Part shown: one piece after another, positions 8,978 to 17,440 of the stretch
Layout of the letters: each line of letters opens with the position of its first letter
Position numbering within the stretch: the first letter of the stretch is position 1
NCBI GenBank assembly: GCA_038209195.1
Contig: JBBQXY010000001.1
Coordinates: 33,681 to 97,680, forward strand
DNA from: JBBQXY01 sp038209195
Lineage (GTDB): Bacteria > Chloroflexota > Ktedonobacteria > Ktedonobacterales > Ktedonobacteraceae
DNA: 64,000 nt
Direction: 5' to 3'
Notes under the pieces: generated by a model
The model's database searches: none
Told to the model about the DNA's origin: nothing
The model's input: the letters and a program-made list of their open reading frames with translations, nothing else
Position numbers and translations under genes: made by a program

Positions 8978-9104
8978 TAGAACATGAATTCAATGTATTT
9001 TTAACACTAACTCCCAGCCTATTTCGTCATTTTATAGCGTTTTATGTCAAGATTTATGATGATTTTGTAAAATTATGCCCATTCCAGGAAAGGGGCCAGC
9101 TACT

Positions 9105-9719
9105 ATGAGCATTATGCAACTCACACAAACGATACATCTACTTCCCTCAGTGCCTCGCCAATCGAGTCGTCAACCGGTACAGTCGGTCTTACCAGGGATG
9201 GAGCCAGAGTTAAATACACCACCCATGGTCACAAATCGGCAAATCGCCGAGGTGCTCTCCGGTATTGCTAACCTGCTAGAATTTCAAAATAGCAACCCTT
9301 ATCGCATCCAGGCGTACCGCAACGCGGCTCGTGGTCTGCTAGACCTAATCGAACCGGCGGCAGAAATTATCGCTCGAGGTGATTCGTTACCCATTCCGGG
9401 ACTGGGGAAACGCCTGCGCACTCGCATTGAAGAGCTTGTGCATACCGGATCAATGACCTTCTACAACGATTTGAGCATGCCGTTGCTACCACAGGGTGTA
9501 CGTTCGTTGATGGCGGTTGAACACGTTGGGCCACACACAGCGATCCGGCTGTATGAAGAACTGGGGATTGATTCACCTGAGAAGCTGTGGTGGGCAGCAC
9601 ACCAGCAGCGTATTCGTCACTTGCCGGGCTTTGGTGTACGCAGCGAAGCACGTCTGAAAGAGGCTGCTGCACTCCTGCGCAAAGGCAGTAATACAGCAGC
9701 ACTGAATGGCGCGGCTTAA
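9105..9719 (+). CDS. stand-alone PolX-like helix-hairpin-helix protein
   Basis: A 204-residue protein matching only the N-terminal 8-kDa and HhH portion of family X DNA polymerases. Residues 43-90 (TNRQIAEVLSGIANLLEF, YRIQAYRNAARGLLDL) resemble the 8-kDa domain. HhH-type segments lie at about 95-104 (LPIPGLGKRL), 138-155 (VEHVGPHTAIRLYEELGI) and 173-181 (LPGFGVRSE). The polymerase palm with its Asp triad and the PHP exonuclease domain are absent, so it is expected to bind DNA without polymerising. The ATG at 9105 with AGGAAAGGGG upstream is preferred over an in-frame ATG at 9075. It is bracketed by a perfect promoter and a 38-bp hairpin, so it is a compact monocistronic unit. Confidence 0.78.
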   Translation: MSIMQLTQTIHLLPSVPRQSSRQPVQSVLPGMEPELNTPPMVTNRQIAEVLSGIANLLEFQNSNPYRIQAYRNAARGLLDLIEPAAEIIARGDSLPIPGLGKRLRTRIEELVHTGSMTFYNDLSMPLLPQGVRSLMAVEHVGPHTAIRLYEELGIDSPEKLWWAAHQQRIRHLPGFGVRSEARLKEAAALLRKGSNTAALNGAA

Positions 9720-9727
9720 CGAGCGGG

Positions 9728-9808
9728 CAGTAAGCCATAGTTAATAAAGTATTGCCAGCACAACCGCAATGGTTGTGCTGGCAATACTTTATTAACTATG
9801 GCTTACTG
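9728..9808. terminator. 38-bp perfect inverted repeat with 5-base loop
   Basis: Arms 9728-9765 and 9771-9808 are exact reverse complements around the loop at 9766-9770. It begins nine bases after the stop of the helix-hairpin-helix gene and probably ends its transcript. There is no T-run directly after the stem on either strand. The arm length is well beyond an ordinary terminator. The 325 bases between 9720 and 10045 otherwise hold only the doubtful reading frame noted next. Confidence 0.7.
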
Positions 9809-10057
9809 CTTCAGCTTGACTTCTAACACGCTCTCTTGTATATTTTTCTCGATGAATGTAACAAGCGAGCTTAACAGAGGGTCAAGTTCCCTTGGTAAAA
9901 CACGCCAAAGGACGTAGTGTATGAAAATCATTGGAATAGAAGAGTTGGTTAATCCTAGTAACGTCTTCCTTAGCAAATCAAAGGGAGAAGAAAAAAATAG
10001 TCTACGCTGCGAAAAAGTAGCTATAACCGAACCGATTGAACGGTTATGATTGAACAT
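9803..10057 (-). CDS. doubtful small protein or gene remnant, 84 residues
   Basis: From ATG 10055-10057 the frame encodes 84 residues, including RRLFFSSPFDLLRKTLLGL, IFIHYVLWRVLPRELDP and LLSSLVTFIEKNIQESV, which look like amphipathic helices. Base composition is AT-richer than the GH65 gene it overlaps at its 5' end by 12 bases. Its stop codon lies inside the right arm of the 38-bp hairpin. No family is recognised and no convincing ribosome binding site is seen. It may be the truncated tail of an older gene displaced when the GH65 gene arrived. Confidence 0.25.
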   Translation of the reverse strand: MFNHNRSIGSVIATFSQRRLFFSSPFDLLRKTLLGLTNSSIPMIFIHYVLWRVLPRELDPLLSSLVTFIEKNIQESVLEVKLKQ

Positions 10058-12403
10058 CCAGCCTTCACCGCCGATGAATGGAATGTCCGCGAGACAGAAC
10101 TCCATCTTGACATACTGCCACAAACGGAGTCTATTTTCGCCCTCTCTAATGGACACATTGGACTGCGTGGCAACCTTGATGAGGGAGAGCCGCACGGTAT
10201 TCCTGGCACATATTTGAACTCTTTCTACGAACTGCGCCCTCTAGCCTACGCGGAAATGGGATATGGCTTCTCTGAGTCTGGGCAGACAGTCATTAATGTC
10301 ACGAACGGCAAGCTTATCCGTCTCCTCGTTGACGACGAACCTTTCGATGTTCGCTATGGCTCGGTTCAGAGCCACGAGCGGGATCTCGACCTCCGCGACG
10401 GCGTGTTACGACGGAGCGTCCTCTGGACCTCACCTGCGAGGCGCACGGTCAAAGTGTCTTCAGTGCGGATGGTCTCGTTTACGCAACGGGCCATCGTGGC
10501 GATAAGCTATGAAGTAGAGTCGATTGATGCACCCGTACGCATTGTTGTGCAATCTGAGCTGATTGCGAACGAAGAAACATCAAACCCCAGTAAGGACCCG
10601 AGGATGGCTGCTGTTCTCGAAGCTCCCCTCGAGGGCGAGGAGCATTTCGCTGAAGGTACGATCGGACTCATGATCCATCGCACCCATGTCAGCGGTCTGC
10701 GTATCGGGACAGTGATGGATCACGATATTCAGGGGCCGCCGGGGACGGTCATCGAGTCCGAAAGCGCCCCTGATGTCTCACGTGTTTCCATTACGGCCCA
10801 GTTGAAGCCAGGCGAGCGACTTCATATCGTCAAGTATATCGCCTACGGCTGGTCAAGACAACGCACACGACCCGCGCTCCATGACCAGGTCGTCGCCGCA
10901 CTATCGGCTGCTCGTTTGACTGGCTGGGAGGGGCTGCTCAGTGAACAACGTGCTTATTTAGATAGCTTCTGGGCCAATGCGAACGTCGAACTAGAGGGCG
11001 ACATTGAGATCCAGCAAGCGGTGCGCTTTGCACTTTTCCAAATCCTCCAAGCTGGAGCTCGTGGCGAGCGGCGACCGATCCCGGCGAAAGGGCTGACCGG
11101 CCCTGGCTATGATGGCCACACCTTCTGGGATACAGAGATATTTGTCATGCCTGTACTGACACTGACCCAGCCTCAAGCAGTGTCCGACGCCCTGCGCTGG
11201 CGTTACTCAATCCTTGACAAGGCCAGGGAGCGAGCACGCTTTCTCGGTCTACGTGGTGCCGCCTTCCCATGGCGAACCATCGAGGGTGAAGAGTGTTCGG
11301 GTTACTGGCCCGCTGGTACTGCCGCATTCCACATCAATGCGGATATCGCCTATGCCGTAGTTAATTACATCAATGCGACCGCTGACACTGTGTTTGAGAA
11401 GGAAGTTGGCCTCGAGTTGCTGATCGAAACGGCTAGGTTATGGCGTTCACTTGGCTACCTCGATAGCAAAGATCGCTTCCGCATCGATGGAGTCACTGGC
11501 CCAGATGAGTACAGTGCCCTCGTCGACAACAATGTGTACACAAATCTGATGGCGCAACACAATTTGCGCTCCGCGGTAGAGGCAGTTGAACGGCATCTTC
11601 TTGCGGCACAAGGACTTGGGGTGGAGGCTGATGAGGTCGCTAGTTGGCGAGATGCAGCCGAGAAGATGTTTATTCCATACCACGAGCAGCTTGGCGTGAA
11701 TCCGCAGGATGAGTCCTTTATCGAGCACGAAGTGTGGGATTTTGCTGGCACCACGCCAGAGAAATACCCGTTGCTTCTGCACTTCCCGTACTTCGATCTC
11801 TATCGCAAGCAGGTGGTCAAGCAGGCTGACCTTGTCCTAGCGATGTACCTTTGTGATGAAGCATTCAGTGAAGAGCAGAAGGCTCGTAACTTCGCGTACT
11901 ATGAGCCGCTCACTGTACGAGACTCCTCGCTGTCGGCAGGTACACAGGCAGTCCTTGCCGCCGAGGTTGGTCAACTCCAACTTGCCTACGACTACCTCGG
12001 TGAGTCTGCACTGATGGACATTAACGACCTTGAACACAATACGCGAGACGGAGTTCACCTTGCTTCACTTGCAGCAACATGGACGGCATTAGTCGCGGGC
12101 TTCGGCGGGATGCGTTCGCATGACGGAAAGCTCTCCTTCGCACCGCGACTGCCAGAAAAGATCAGACGACTCGCCTTCCACATCGCATTCCGCGGCTGCC
12201 GCTTGCGCGTCGAGGTAACAGAGACAAAAGCATTGTACCGCCTGCTCGAAGGTGCTCCTTTACAGATTTGGCATCACGGCAACGAGCTAACTTTGTCTTT
12301 AGAAGAGGCAGTAAGCCGCTCCATCCCACCCATAAAGGCAGAAGTGCGATCCAAGCAGCCGCCGGGCCGCGAACCGATCCCACGAGAAGCGCACTCGCCG
12401 TAA
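10046..12403 (+). CDS. glycoside hydrolase family 65 disaccharide phosphorylase
   Basis: A 785-residue GH65 enzyme; members phosphorolyse maltose, trehalose, kojibiose or nigerose to glucose 1-phosphate. Landmarks: FALSNGHIGLRGNLDEGEPHG (about 32-52), TFWDTEIFVMP (about 361-371), the catalytic acid Glu in VTGPDEYSALVDNNVYTN (about 485-502), and the phosphate-site region VRDSSLSAGTQAVLA (about 622-636). The C-terminal beta sandwich with LRVEVTE is present. No beta-phosphoglucomutase gene is adjacent, unlike many GH65 loci. Third positions are visibly richer in G and C than in neighbouring genes and no Shine-Dalgarno is seen before the ATG, which suggests transfer, perhaps from an actinobacterium-like donor (inference). 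Exact substrate is uncertain. Confidence 0.9.
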   Translation: MIEHPAFTADEWNVRETELHLDILPQTESIFALSNGHIGLRGNLDEGEPHGIPGTYLNSFYELRPLAYAEMGYGFSESGQTVINVTNGKLIRLLVDDEPFDVRYGSVQSHERDLDLRDGVLRRSVLWTSPARRTVKVSSVRMVSFTQRAIVAISYEVESIDAPVRIVVQSELIANEETSNPSKDPRMAAVLEAPLEGEEHFAEGTIGLMIHRTHVSGLRIGTVMDHDIQGPPGTVIESESAPDVSRVSITAQLKPGERLHIVKYIAYGWSRQRTRPALHDQVVAALSAARLTGWEGLLSEQRAYLDSFWANANVELEGDIEIQQAVRFALFQILQAGARGERRPIPAKGLTGPGYDGHTFWDTEIFVMPVLTLTQPQAVSDALRWRYSILDKARERARFLGLRGAAFPWRTIEGEECSGYWPAGTAAFHINADIAYAVVNYINATADTVFEKEVGLELLIETARLWRSLGYLDSKDRFRIDGVTGPDEYSALVDNNVYTNLMAQHNLRSAVEAVERHLLAAQGLGVEADEVASWRDAAEKMFIPYHEQLGVNPQDESFIEHEVWDFAGTTPEKYPLLLHFPYFDLYRKQVVKQADLVLAMYLCDEAFSEEQKARNFAYYEPLTVRDSSLSAGTQAVLAAEVGQLQLAYDYLGESALMDINDLEHNTRDGVHLASLAATWTALVAGFGGMRSHDGKLSFAPRLPEKIRRLAFHIAFRGCRLRVEVTETKALYRLLEGAPLQIWHHGNELTLSLEEAVSRSIPPIKAEVRSKQPPGREPIPREAHSP

Positions 12404-12542
12404 TGATATTTGCTCTATCGCTTATTTCCTGTTACGTTGGTTGGTCATGCCCTCGGCAAAATATGGTAAAATACACTATATCGCAGCGCCGTACAAAGAC
12501 GGCACGTTCATTTCTATCGGGTTCCCTAGCAGGAGGCTACTT

Positions 12543-13907
12543 ATGTCCGAGTCCGAAGGCGTTACATATTTTGATATCCCTGGAGTAAAGTCGCGTGAGT
12601 TGATGGCGCGTCGGCAGCAATTTGTAGCACGCGGCGTTTCATCGACGATGAATGTTTTCGCCGCCAAAGCCGATGGAGCCATTCTTGAAGATGTCGATGG
12701 CAATCGCTATATCGACTTCGCGGGCGGCATAGGTGCGATGAACATTGGACATGCACGCCCAGAGGTGACTAAAGCCATTGCCGAGCAAGCTGCCAATTTC
12801 ACCCATACCTGTTTTAGCGTCATGATGTATGAGTCCTATATTGCACTTGCCGAACGTATCGTGCAAATAACCCCTGGTGACTTCGCAAAGAAGGCTATCT
12901 TCTTTAATAGTGGTGCGGAGGCCGTAGAAAACGCGGTGAAAATTGCCCGTTACGCTACCGGACGTCCCGCCATTATTACGTTTGATAACGCTTACCACGG
13001 GCGCACCTTGATGACGATGACCATGACCTCCAAGGTAAAACCTTACAAGCATCGCTTTGGCCCTTTTGCGCCGGAAGTATATCGCGCTCCATTCCCCTAC
13101 CCTTACCGGATGGATTTGTCGCCACAACAGGCTTCTGAGTTTTGCTTAGATGAGCTTGAGCGTATGTTTGTGGGCGAGGTGGCTCCCGATCAGGTGGCTG
13201 CCATTGTAATCGAGCCGGTACAGGGTGAAGGCGGCTTTATGGTAGCCCCGTCGGGTTTCTTGCGCTCATTGAAGGCACTATGCGAGCGACACGACATTCT
13301 GTTTATTGCCGACGAAATTCAATCGGGCTTCTGCCGCACGGGAGAAATGTTCGCGGTACAACACGATGCTGTCGTTCCTGACATTATGATCATCGCCAAG
13401 TCGATGGGGGCAGGCATGCCTATCAGTGGTGTGGTCGGGCGGGCTGACCTGATGGATGCCCCGCCGCCGGGAACACTTGGCGGTACGTATAGTGGCAATC
13501 CCGTAGCGTGCGCCGCGGCCCTGGCTGTGCTCGATCTCTATGAGCAAGAAGATTATGCCGCACGTTCACGCCACATTGGCACGGTTGTCATGGAACGCTT
13601 CTTGAAGCTGCAAGAGCAGTTCTCGATCATAGGCGATGTTCGCGGGCTGGGCGGTATGGTCGCGATGGAACTGGTGAAGGATCGAACTACGAAAGAGCCA
13701 GATGCTCACGCAGCCAGTGATATCCTCGCGGCGGCTCATCATCGCGGTTTGGTGTTGATCAAAGCAGGCATGTATGATAATGTGCTGCGCGTGCTGGTGC
13801 CGCTCTGCATCACCGATGAGCAACTGAACGAGGGCTTGAATATCTTCGAGGAAGCATTTACGGCTGTCGCTTCGGCTTCCGCCGCCTCTACAAGCTCCGT
13901 TGGCTAA
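12543..13907 (+). CDS. gabT: class III aminotransferase, 4-aminobutyrate aminotransferase type
   Basis: A 454-residue class III omega-aminotransferase that would move the amino group of 4-aminobutyrate (or a related omega-amino acid) to 2-oxoglutarate. Signatures: GIGAMNIGHARPEV, FFNSGAEAVENAVKIAR for PLP phosphate, ITFDNAYHGRT, EPVQGEGGF, IADEIQSGFCRTG and the PLP lysine in IIAKSMGAGMPISGVVG. The start MSESEG at 12543 has AGGAGG seven to eight bases upstream; the frame is open 34 codons further but without a site. It is transcribed in the same direction as GH65 and ends just before a 32-bp hairpin shared with the convergent class IV aminotransferase. Ornithine or acetylornithine use cannot be excluded. 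Confidence 0.88.
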   Translation: MSESEGVTYFDIPGVKSRELMARRQQFVARGVSSTMNVFAAKADGAILEDVDGNRYIDFAGGIGAMNIGHARPEVTKAIAEQAANFTHTCFSVMMYESYIALAERIVQITPGDFAKKAIFFNSGAEAVENAVKIARYATGRPAIITFDNAYHGRTLMTMTMTSKVKPYKHRFGPFAPEVYRAPFPYPYRMDLSPQQASEFCLDELERMFVGEVAPDQVAAIVIEPVQGEGGFMVAPSGFLRSLKALCERHDILFIADEIQSGFCRTGEMFAVQHDAVVPDIMIIAKSMGAGMPISGVVGRADLMDAPPPGTLGGTYSGNPVACAAALAVLDLYEQEDYAARSRHIGTVVMERFLKLQEQFSIIGDVRGLGGMVAMELVKDRTTKEPDAHAASDILAAAHHRGLVLIKAGMYDNVLRVLVPLCITDEQLNEGLNIFEEAFTAVASASAASTSSVG

Positions 13908-13923
13908 GCGTCTTAGCTAGTAC

Positions 13924-13994
13924 ACGAAAAAGGGGAAGCGGTGTGGGTTGCTTCGATTTTGCCGAAGCAACCCACACCGCTTCCCCTTTTTCGT
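13924..13994. terminator. bidirectional terminator: 32-bp perfect inverted repeat
   Basis: Arms 13924-13955 and 13963-13994 are exact reverse complements with a seven-base loop. The distal part of each arm is a run of five A or T, so on both strands the stem ends in Ts. It sits between the stops of the convergent aminotransferase genes (13907 and 14030) and would end transcription from both sides. Confidence 0.85.
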
Positions 13995-14029
13995 TTCTCA
14001 GGTAGCGATAAATCGCGCTGCGATCAATT

Positions 14030-14875
14030 TCAAGAAAGATTACTCCGTTCAACCCTCTCGATAAAGCGTTGCTCCAAAGCGAAGGTTCTTCTTCCCGGCG
14101 TACCATTGCCGATGGTCTGGTCATCAATGCGCACAATCGGCATGATTTCTTTCGATGATGACGTAATAAAGGCCTCGTCAATGAGAGGTAATTCAGTCAG
14201 TAAAATTGGTCTTTCCTCAATGGTAAAAAGACCTTGCGCAAGTTCGAGTACCGCATTGCGTGTGATTCCCATCAGCACACCATCGCGCGGTGTAACCAGT
14301 GTATCGCCACAAAAGACAAAAAAGTTGCTGCGTGTCGCCTCCAACACATGTCCTTGAGCATTCACAAAAAGGGCATCGACGGCATCATGGCGCGTAGCTT
14401 CTTTCAGAGCACGAATGGCTTCCAGGTAGCTGGTCGTCTTTGCCTCTGGTGTGCTGCGCTGCAATAGCGTGGTAATCACTTTATAGCCTTGGGCAAAGCG
14501 CTCCATATCGCGCTCACCTAAAGGAGTAATCAGCACAGCTAAGGTTGGTTTGCCCAGCGGCAATATGCTGTCCTCCGACTCACCACCCGTCACAAACAGG
14601 CGAATGGAGGCGTACTCATACGTATTGCGTGCGATAATCTCATGAATTAAGTGCGTGATATATGCTTGCGACCACGGCACGGTTAACTCTATAAGCTCCG
14701 CTGAGCGATACAGGCGGTTGAGGTGTTCTTCAAGGTGAAATGGCTGCCGATGATACGTGCGAAGTGCTTCAAACGCACTATAACCGCGCAAGACAGCAGT
14801 GTCATTCAGCGAAATGGTGGCCTCTTGTGGATGCACCCAGTGCCCATTGACATACCACCATGCATTAGTATCCAT
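14030..14875 (-). CDS. class IV aminotransferase (branched-chain / D-amino-acid / ADC lyase family)
   Basis: A 281-residue fold-type IV PLP enzyme. It opens with WWYVNGHWVHPQEATISLND and RGYSAFEALRTYHRQPFHLEEHLNRL, standard for IlvE, Dat and PabC. The PLP lysine is in PEAKTTSYLEAIRA, and the phosphate and cofactor region is VLEATRSNFFVFCGDTLVTP followed by GITRNAVLEL. The start at 14873-14875 gives the canonical N-terminus; the longer frame would overlap the upstream EVE gene. IlvE, D-alanine aminotransferase and aminodeoxychorismate lyase cannot be told apart confidently. It is 23 bases downstream of the EVE-domain gene on the same strand. Confidence 0.85.
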   Translation of the reverse strand: MDTNAWWYVNGHWVHPQEATISLNDTAVLRGYSAFEALRTYHRQPFHLEEHLNRLYRSAELIELTVPWSQAYITHLIHEIIARNTYEYASIRLFVTGGESEDSILPLGKPTLAVLITPLGERDMERFAQGYKVITTLLQRSTPEAKTTSYLEAIRALKEATRHDAVDALFVNAQGHVLEATRSNFFVFCGDTLVTPRDGVLMGITRNAVLELAQGLFTIEERPILLTELPLIDEAFITSSSKEIMPIVRIDDQTIGNGTPGRRTFALEQRFIERVERSNLS

Positions 14876-14898
14876 CGTGTATAACTCCCAATAACACT

Positions 14899-15300
14899 TT
14901 ATAACACTTTTTTCTCTTGCAGCCATGCCACTACATTATCAGGCACGCGCATGGTTGAGAGGCGGCTTTGACGTATCAGACTCCAATCATCAAAGAGGTG
15001 GCTTTCTTTGATCTCGCGCAATGTGACTGGTTGGCTAAGGCTTTTCACATAGGCGATATCGACGACCCAACTTTTGGTGTCATTGGGGTCTTGTCGTGGC
15101 TCGGAGGTGATTCGCGCCAAGCCAACGATGGCGGCTTCGCCCTGGCTATGGTAGATCAATACATCGTCGCCTGGATGCATAGCACGAATAACCAGTAATG
15201 CGGCAGCATTGCGAACACCATCCCAGACGGTCTCTTTGTCGCGCTCCAGGTCTGCTAGCGAGTAGGTTAGGGGATCAGTTTTAGCAAGGAAATATACCAT
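14899..15300 (-). CDS. EVE domain (PUA-like) protein
   Basis: A 133-residue single-domain protein. MVYFLAKTDPLTYSLADLERD, TVWDGVRNAAALLVIRAMHPGDDVLIYHS and AIVGLARITSEPRQDP follow the EVE/thymocyte-nuclear-protein-1 pattern, a PUA-related fold that recognises modified bases such as 5-methylcytosine derivatives in nucleic acids. The C-terminal segment IKESHLFDDWSLIRQSRLSTMRVP is also typical. No restriction gene lies next to it, so it is not obviously a defence-island copy. The leader carries a TG-extended -10 (TGCTATAAT, minus strand, 15362-15370) and a seven-base-pair inverted repeat at 15320-15340. Confidence 0.85.
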   Translation of the reverse strand: MVYFLAKTDPLTYSLADLERDKETVWDGVRNAAALLVIRAMHPGDDVLIYHSQGEAAIVGLARITSEPRQDPNDTKSWVVDIAYVKSLSQPVTLREIKESHLFDDWSLIRQSRLSTMRVPDNVVAWLQEKKVL

Positions 15301-15434
15301 TGAAGTTCTCTTCTTCGTTACCGTATATAAACAATACGGTTTCTTTCAGTTTGTAAATAGGATTATAGCATAGCACAACTGTAGGTCGCGTGTGAAGAAC
15401 GGTTCATAGTTTCCAAGAATAACTACATAGTATG

Positions 15435-15501
15435 ATGAGTCATCCCAGAAGCTGAGAGAGGTTATCGGCGATAACCTCTCTCAGCTTCTGGGATGACTCA
15501 T
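15435..15501. terminator. 32-bp perfect inverted repeat with 3-base loop
   Basis: Arms 15435-15466 and 15470-15501 are exact reverse complements around GGC. It lies 60 bases past the stop of the MFS gene and upstream of the EVE-gene promoter, so it probably ends the MFS transcript. No T-run follows. It is similar in length to the hairpins at 13924-13994 and 9728-9808 but unrelated in sequence. Confidence 0.7.
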
Positions 15502-15560
15502 GTTTCTCCCAAATTTAATATGTGACTATTTGATGGCACCTATCATCATTTACGATCGGA

Positions 15561-17279
15561 CTAATGTATCATTGCGACTGAAGCGGTTCCTTCGACAGCA
15601 TCTTCAGGAGCTTGTGAACTCGCCTCTGCTCTCCTGCCTCCGCGCAATGGGATTTCCTTCAAGAAGAAGATGGCGAAAAATCCCACGATCATGAGAACCG
15701 CACACAGAACGAAGACATTATGTATACCGCTGGTCAAACCAACTTTCACTGCTTCTAACAGTTGATTGTACAAGGCTGCACCTCGCGGGCCGAAAGACGA
15801 GAAACCTGCAAGCACCTGCTTCTGGGTATCAGCCGAGAGCAGGACATTCGGATTGTCGAAAACACCGAGGAACTTCACAGGAACGACTGCTTTAACCGCT
15901 GCCGGGATGGCATTATGAAAACCGGGTACGTAAGCTGTTGTCAAGAGCGAGCCCATAGCCGCGACCGCAATGGTGCTGCCAATTGAGCGGAAAAAGGTGA
16001 GCCCTGAAGTTGCCTGACCAATTTTGTTTGGTATGGCGTTCTGCACGATAACCGTATAGAGCGACATACTGAAGCCAAGCCCCAGACCCAACACGATCAT
16101 CGCAATAATTAGATCTATATTGGTTGAGTTGACGTCCAGGCGTGACAGTAGTAATGTTCCGCCAATCGTGATCGCCATACCAACAAATGCGATCCACTTG
16201 TACTTGCCGAAACGCGAAACCAACTGCCCAGAGACAACACTACTGAAGATCAAACCAGCCATCAATGGTGTAAGGAGCAGCCCGCTATTCGTGGCTGAGA
16301 TGCCCAACACACCCTGGGCATACAGTGGTAAGAAAAGGATACAGCCAAACATACCCATGCTTGTGATCATCGTGATAATCACGGAGACGCTGAAGATGCG
16401 GTTCTTAAACAAGCTTGGGTCGATAATAGGTTGTTCATTGCGCCGTTCGAGACGTGCCTCGTAGAGGATGAACAAGGCTACGAAGACAACTGCTACTGCA
16501 AACAAGCTAATAATTTGCCACGAGAGCCAATCGTAAGTAGAACCCGCAAAGGTGAAGCCCAACATGAGCGGTACTGTGCCAGCTATCAATAAGAGTGCGC
16601 CCAAGTAATCGATGGAAACTTTACCAATATTCTTGCTACGGAGTGTGGGCATCAAGAAGATGAGCACGAATAGCGCGATGATACCTATAGGTAGGTTGAC
16701 ATAGAAGACCCAGCGCCATGTGGCATGGTCGGTGATCCAGCCCCCGGCTGTCGGGCCAAGAATGGATGACAGGCCGAAGACAGCACCCGTTAGGCCCTGC
16801 CATTTACCGCGTTCGCGAGGCGTGAACAGGTCGCCAATCACTGCTATAGCGATTGGTAACAATGCGGCGGCTCCCACACCCTGGAAGGCGCGGAAAATGA
16901 TTAATTGGTTCATCGACTGGGCCGCGCCTGAGGCGGCAGAGCCCACCAAGAAGATTACAACGCCGATCAAGAAGATGGGCTTGCGTCCGAAAAGATCAGA
17001 GAGCTTGCCATAAATGGGAATCATCACTGTTGATGTCAACAGGTAAGCGGTCGTTACCCAGGTGTAGCGATCAAAACCTTGCAAGTCAGTGATGATGCGA
17101 GGCATAGCTGTACCGACAATCGTCTGGTCAAGGGAGGCGAGCAACATCACGAGCAAGACGGCCACCATGGTGAACAATGTTTCACGGCGCGTGAATTGTG
17201 GGGTTTCTATTTCTTGCTCAATAGGGGTATTCCCTATGGCATTATCGCTCGTTGTCGATCCTTGCGATACTGTTTTCAT
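15561..17279 (-). CDS. MFS multidrug efflux transporter, DHA2 (EmrB/QacA) family
   Basis: A 572-residue inner-membrane drug:H+ antiporter, length and hydrophobicity fitting 14 helices. Motif D1-like LASLDQTIVGTAMPRI is in helix 1, motif A GKLSDLFGRKPIFLIG in the loop after helix 2, RAFQGVGAAALLPIAIAVIGDLFTPRERG around helices 4-5, and motif C-like GLSSILGPTAGGWITDH in helix 5. The ATG at 17277-17279 has GAAGGA nine bases upstream; an in-frame start 12 codons earlier lacks a site. It lies directly downstream of a TetR gene on the same strand. The gap holds a six-base-pair inverted repeat (17345-17361) that could be an operator. Drug substrate is not inferable. Confidence 0.92.
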   Translation of the reverse strand: MKTVSQGSTTSDNAIGNTPIEQEIETPQFTRRETLFTMVAVLLVMLLASLDQTIVGTAMPRIITDLQGFDRYTWVTTAYLLTSTVMIPIYGKLSDLFGRKPIFLIGVVIFLVGSAASGAAQSMNQLIIFRAFQGVGAAALLPIAIAVIGDLFTPRERGKWQGLTGAVFGLSSILGPTAGGWITDHATWRWVFYVNLPIGIIALFVLIFLMPTLRSKNIGKVSIDYLGALLLIAGTVPLMLGFTFAGSTYDWLSWQIISLFAVAVVFVALFILYEARLERRNEQPIIDPSLFKNRIFSVSVIITMITSMGMFGCILFLPLYAQGVLGISATNSGLLLTPLMAGLIFSSVVSGQLVSRFGKYKWIAFVGMAITIGGTLLLSRLDVNSTNIDLIIAMIVLGLGLGFSMSLYTVIVQNAIPNKIGQATSGLTFFRSIGSTIAVAAMGSLLTTAYVPGFHNAIPAAVKAVVPVKFLGVFDNPNVLLSADTQKQVLAGFSSFGPRGAALYNQLLEAVKVGLTSGIHNVFVLCAVLMIVGFFAIFFLKEIPLRGGRRAEASSQAPEDAVEGTASVAMIH

Positions 17280-17440
17280 GACAGAAAATCCTTCTAAAAA
17301 ATGTATACTTATCAAAAACGCTACTGACTAACTCTCTAGTGCTTAACACGTTCATCGTGTTGATTTCATCTCAGCGGTGAGAGGAAGGACTCTATGCATG
17401 TGCGCCAGTATACGCATACATGCCAGAGCGTGAAACGTTT

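Noticed and set aside
10022..10047. A palindromic AACCG...CGGTT site just before the GH65 start as a LacI-type operator
   Set aside because: Only five to seven bases match per half-site, the spacing is ambiguous, and no LacI gene is adjacent. Too weak to annotate.
17316..17440. A small RNA between tetR and the MFS gene
   Set aside because: Only a short inverted repeat and an imperfect hairpin are present, with no convincing promoter of its own; better explained as an operator and gene-end structure.
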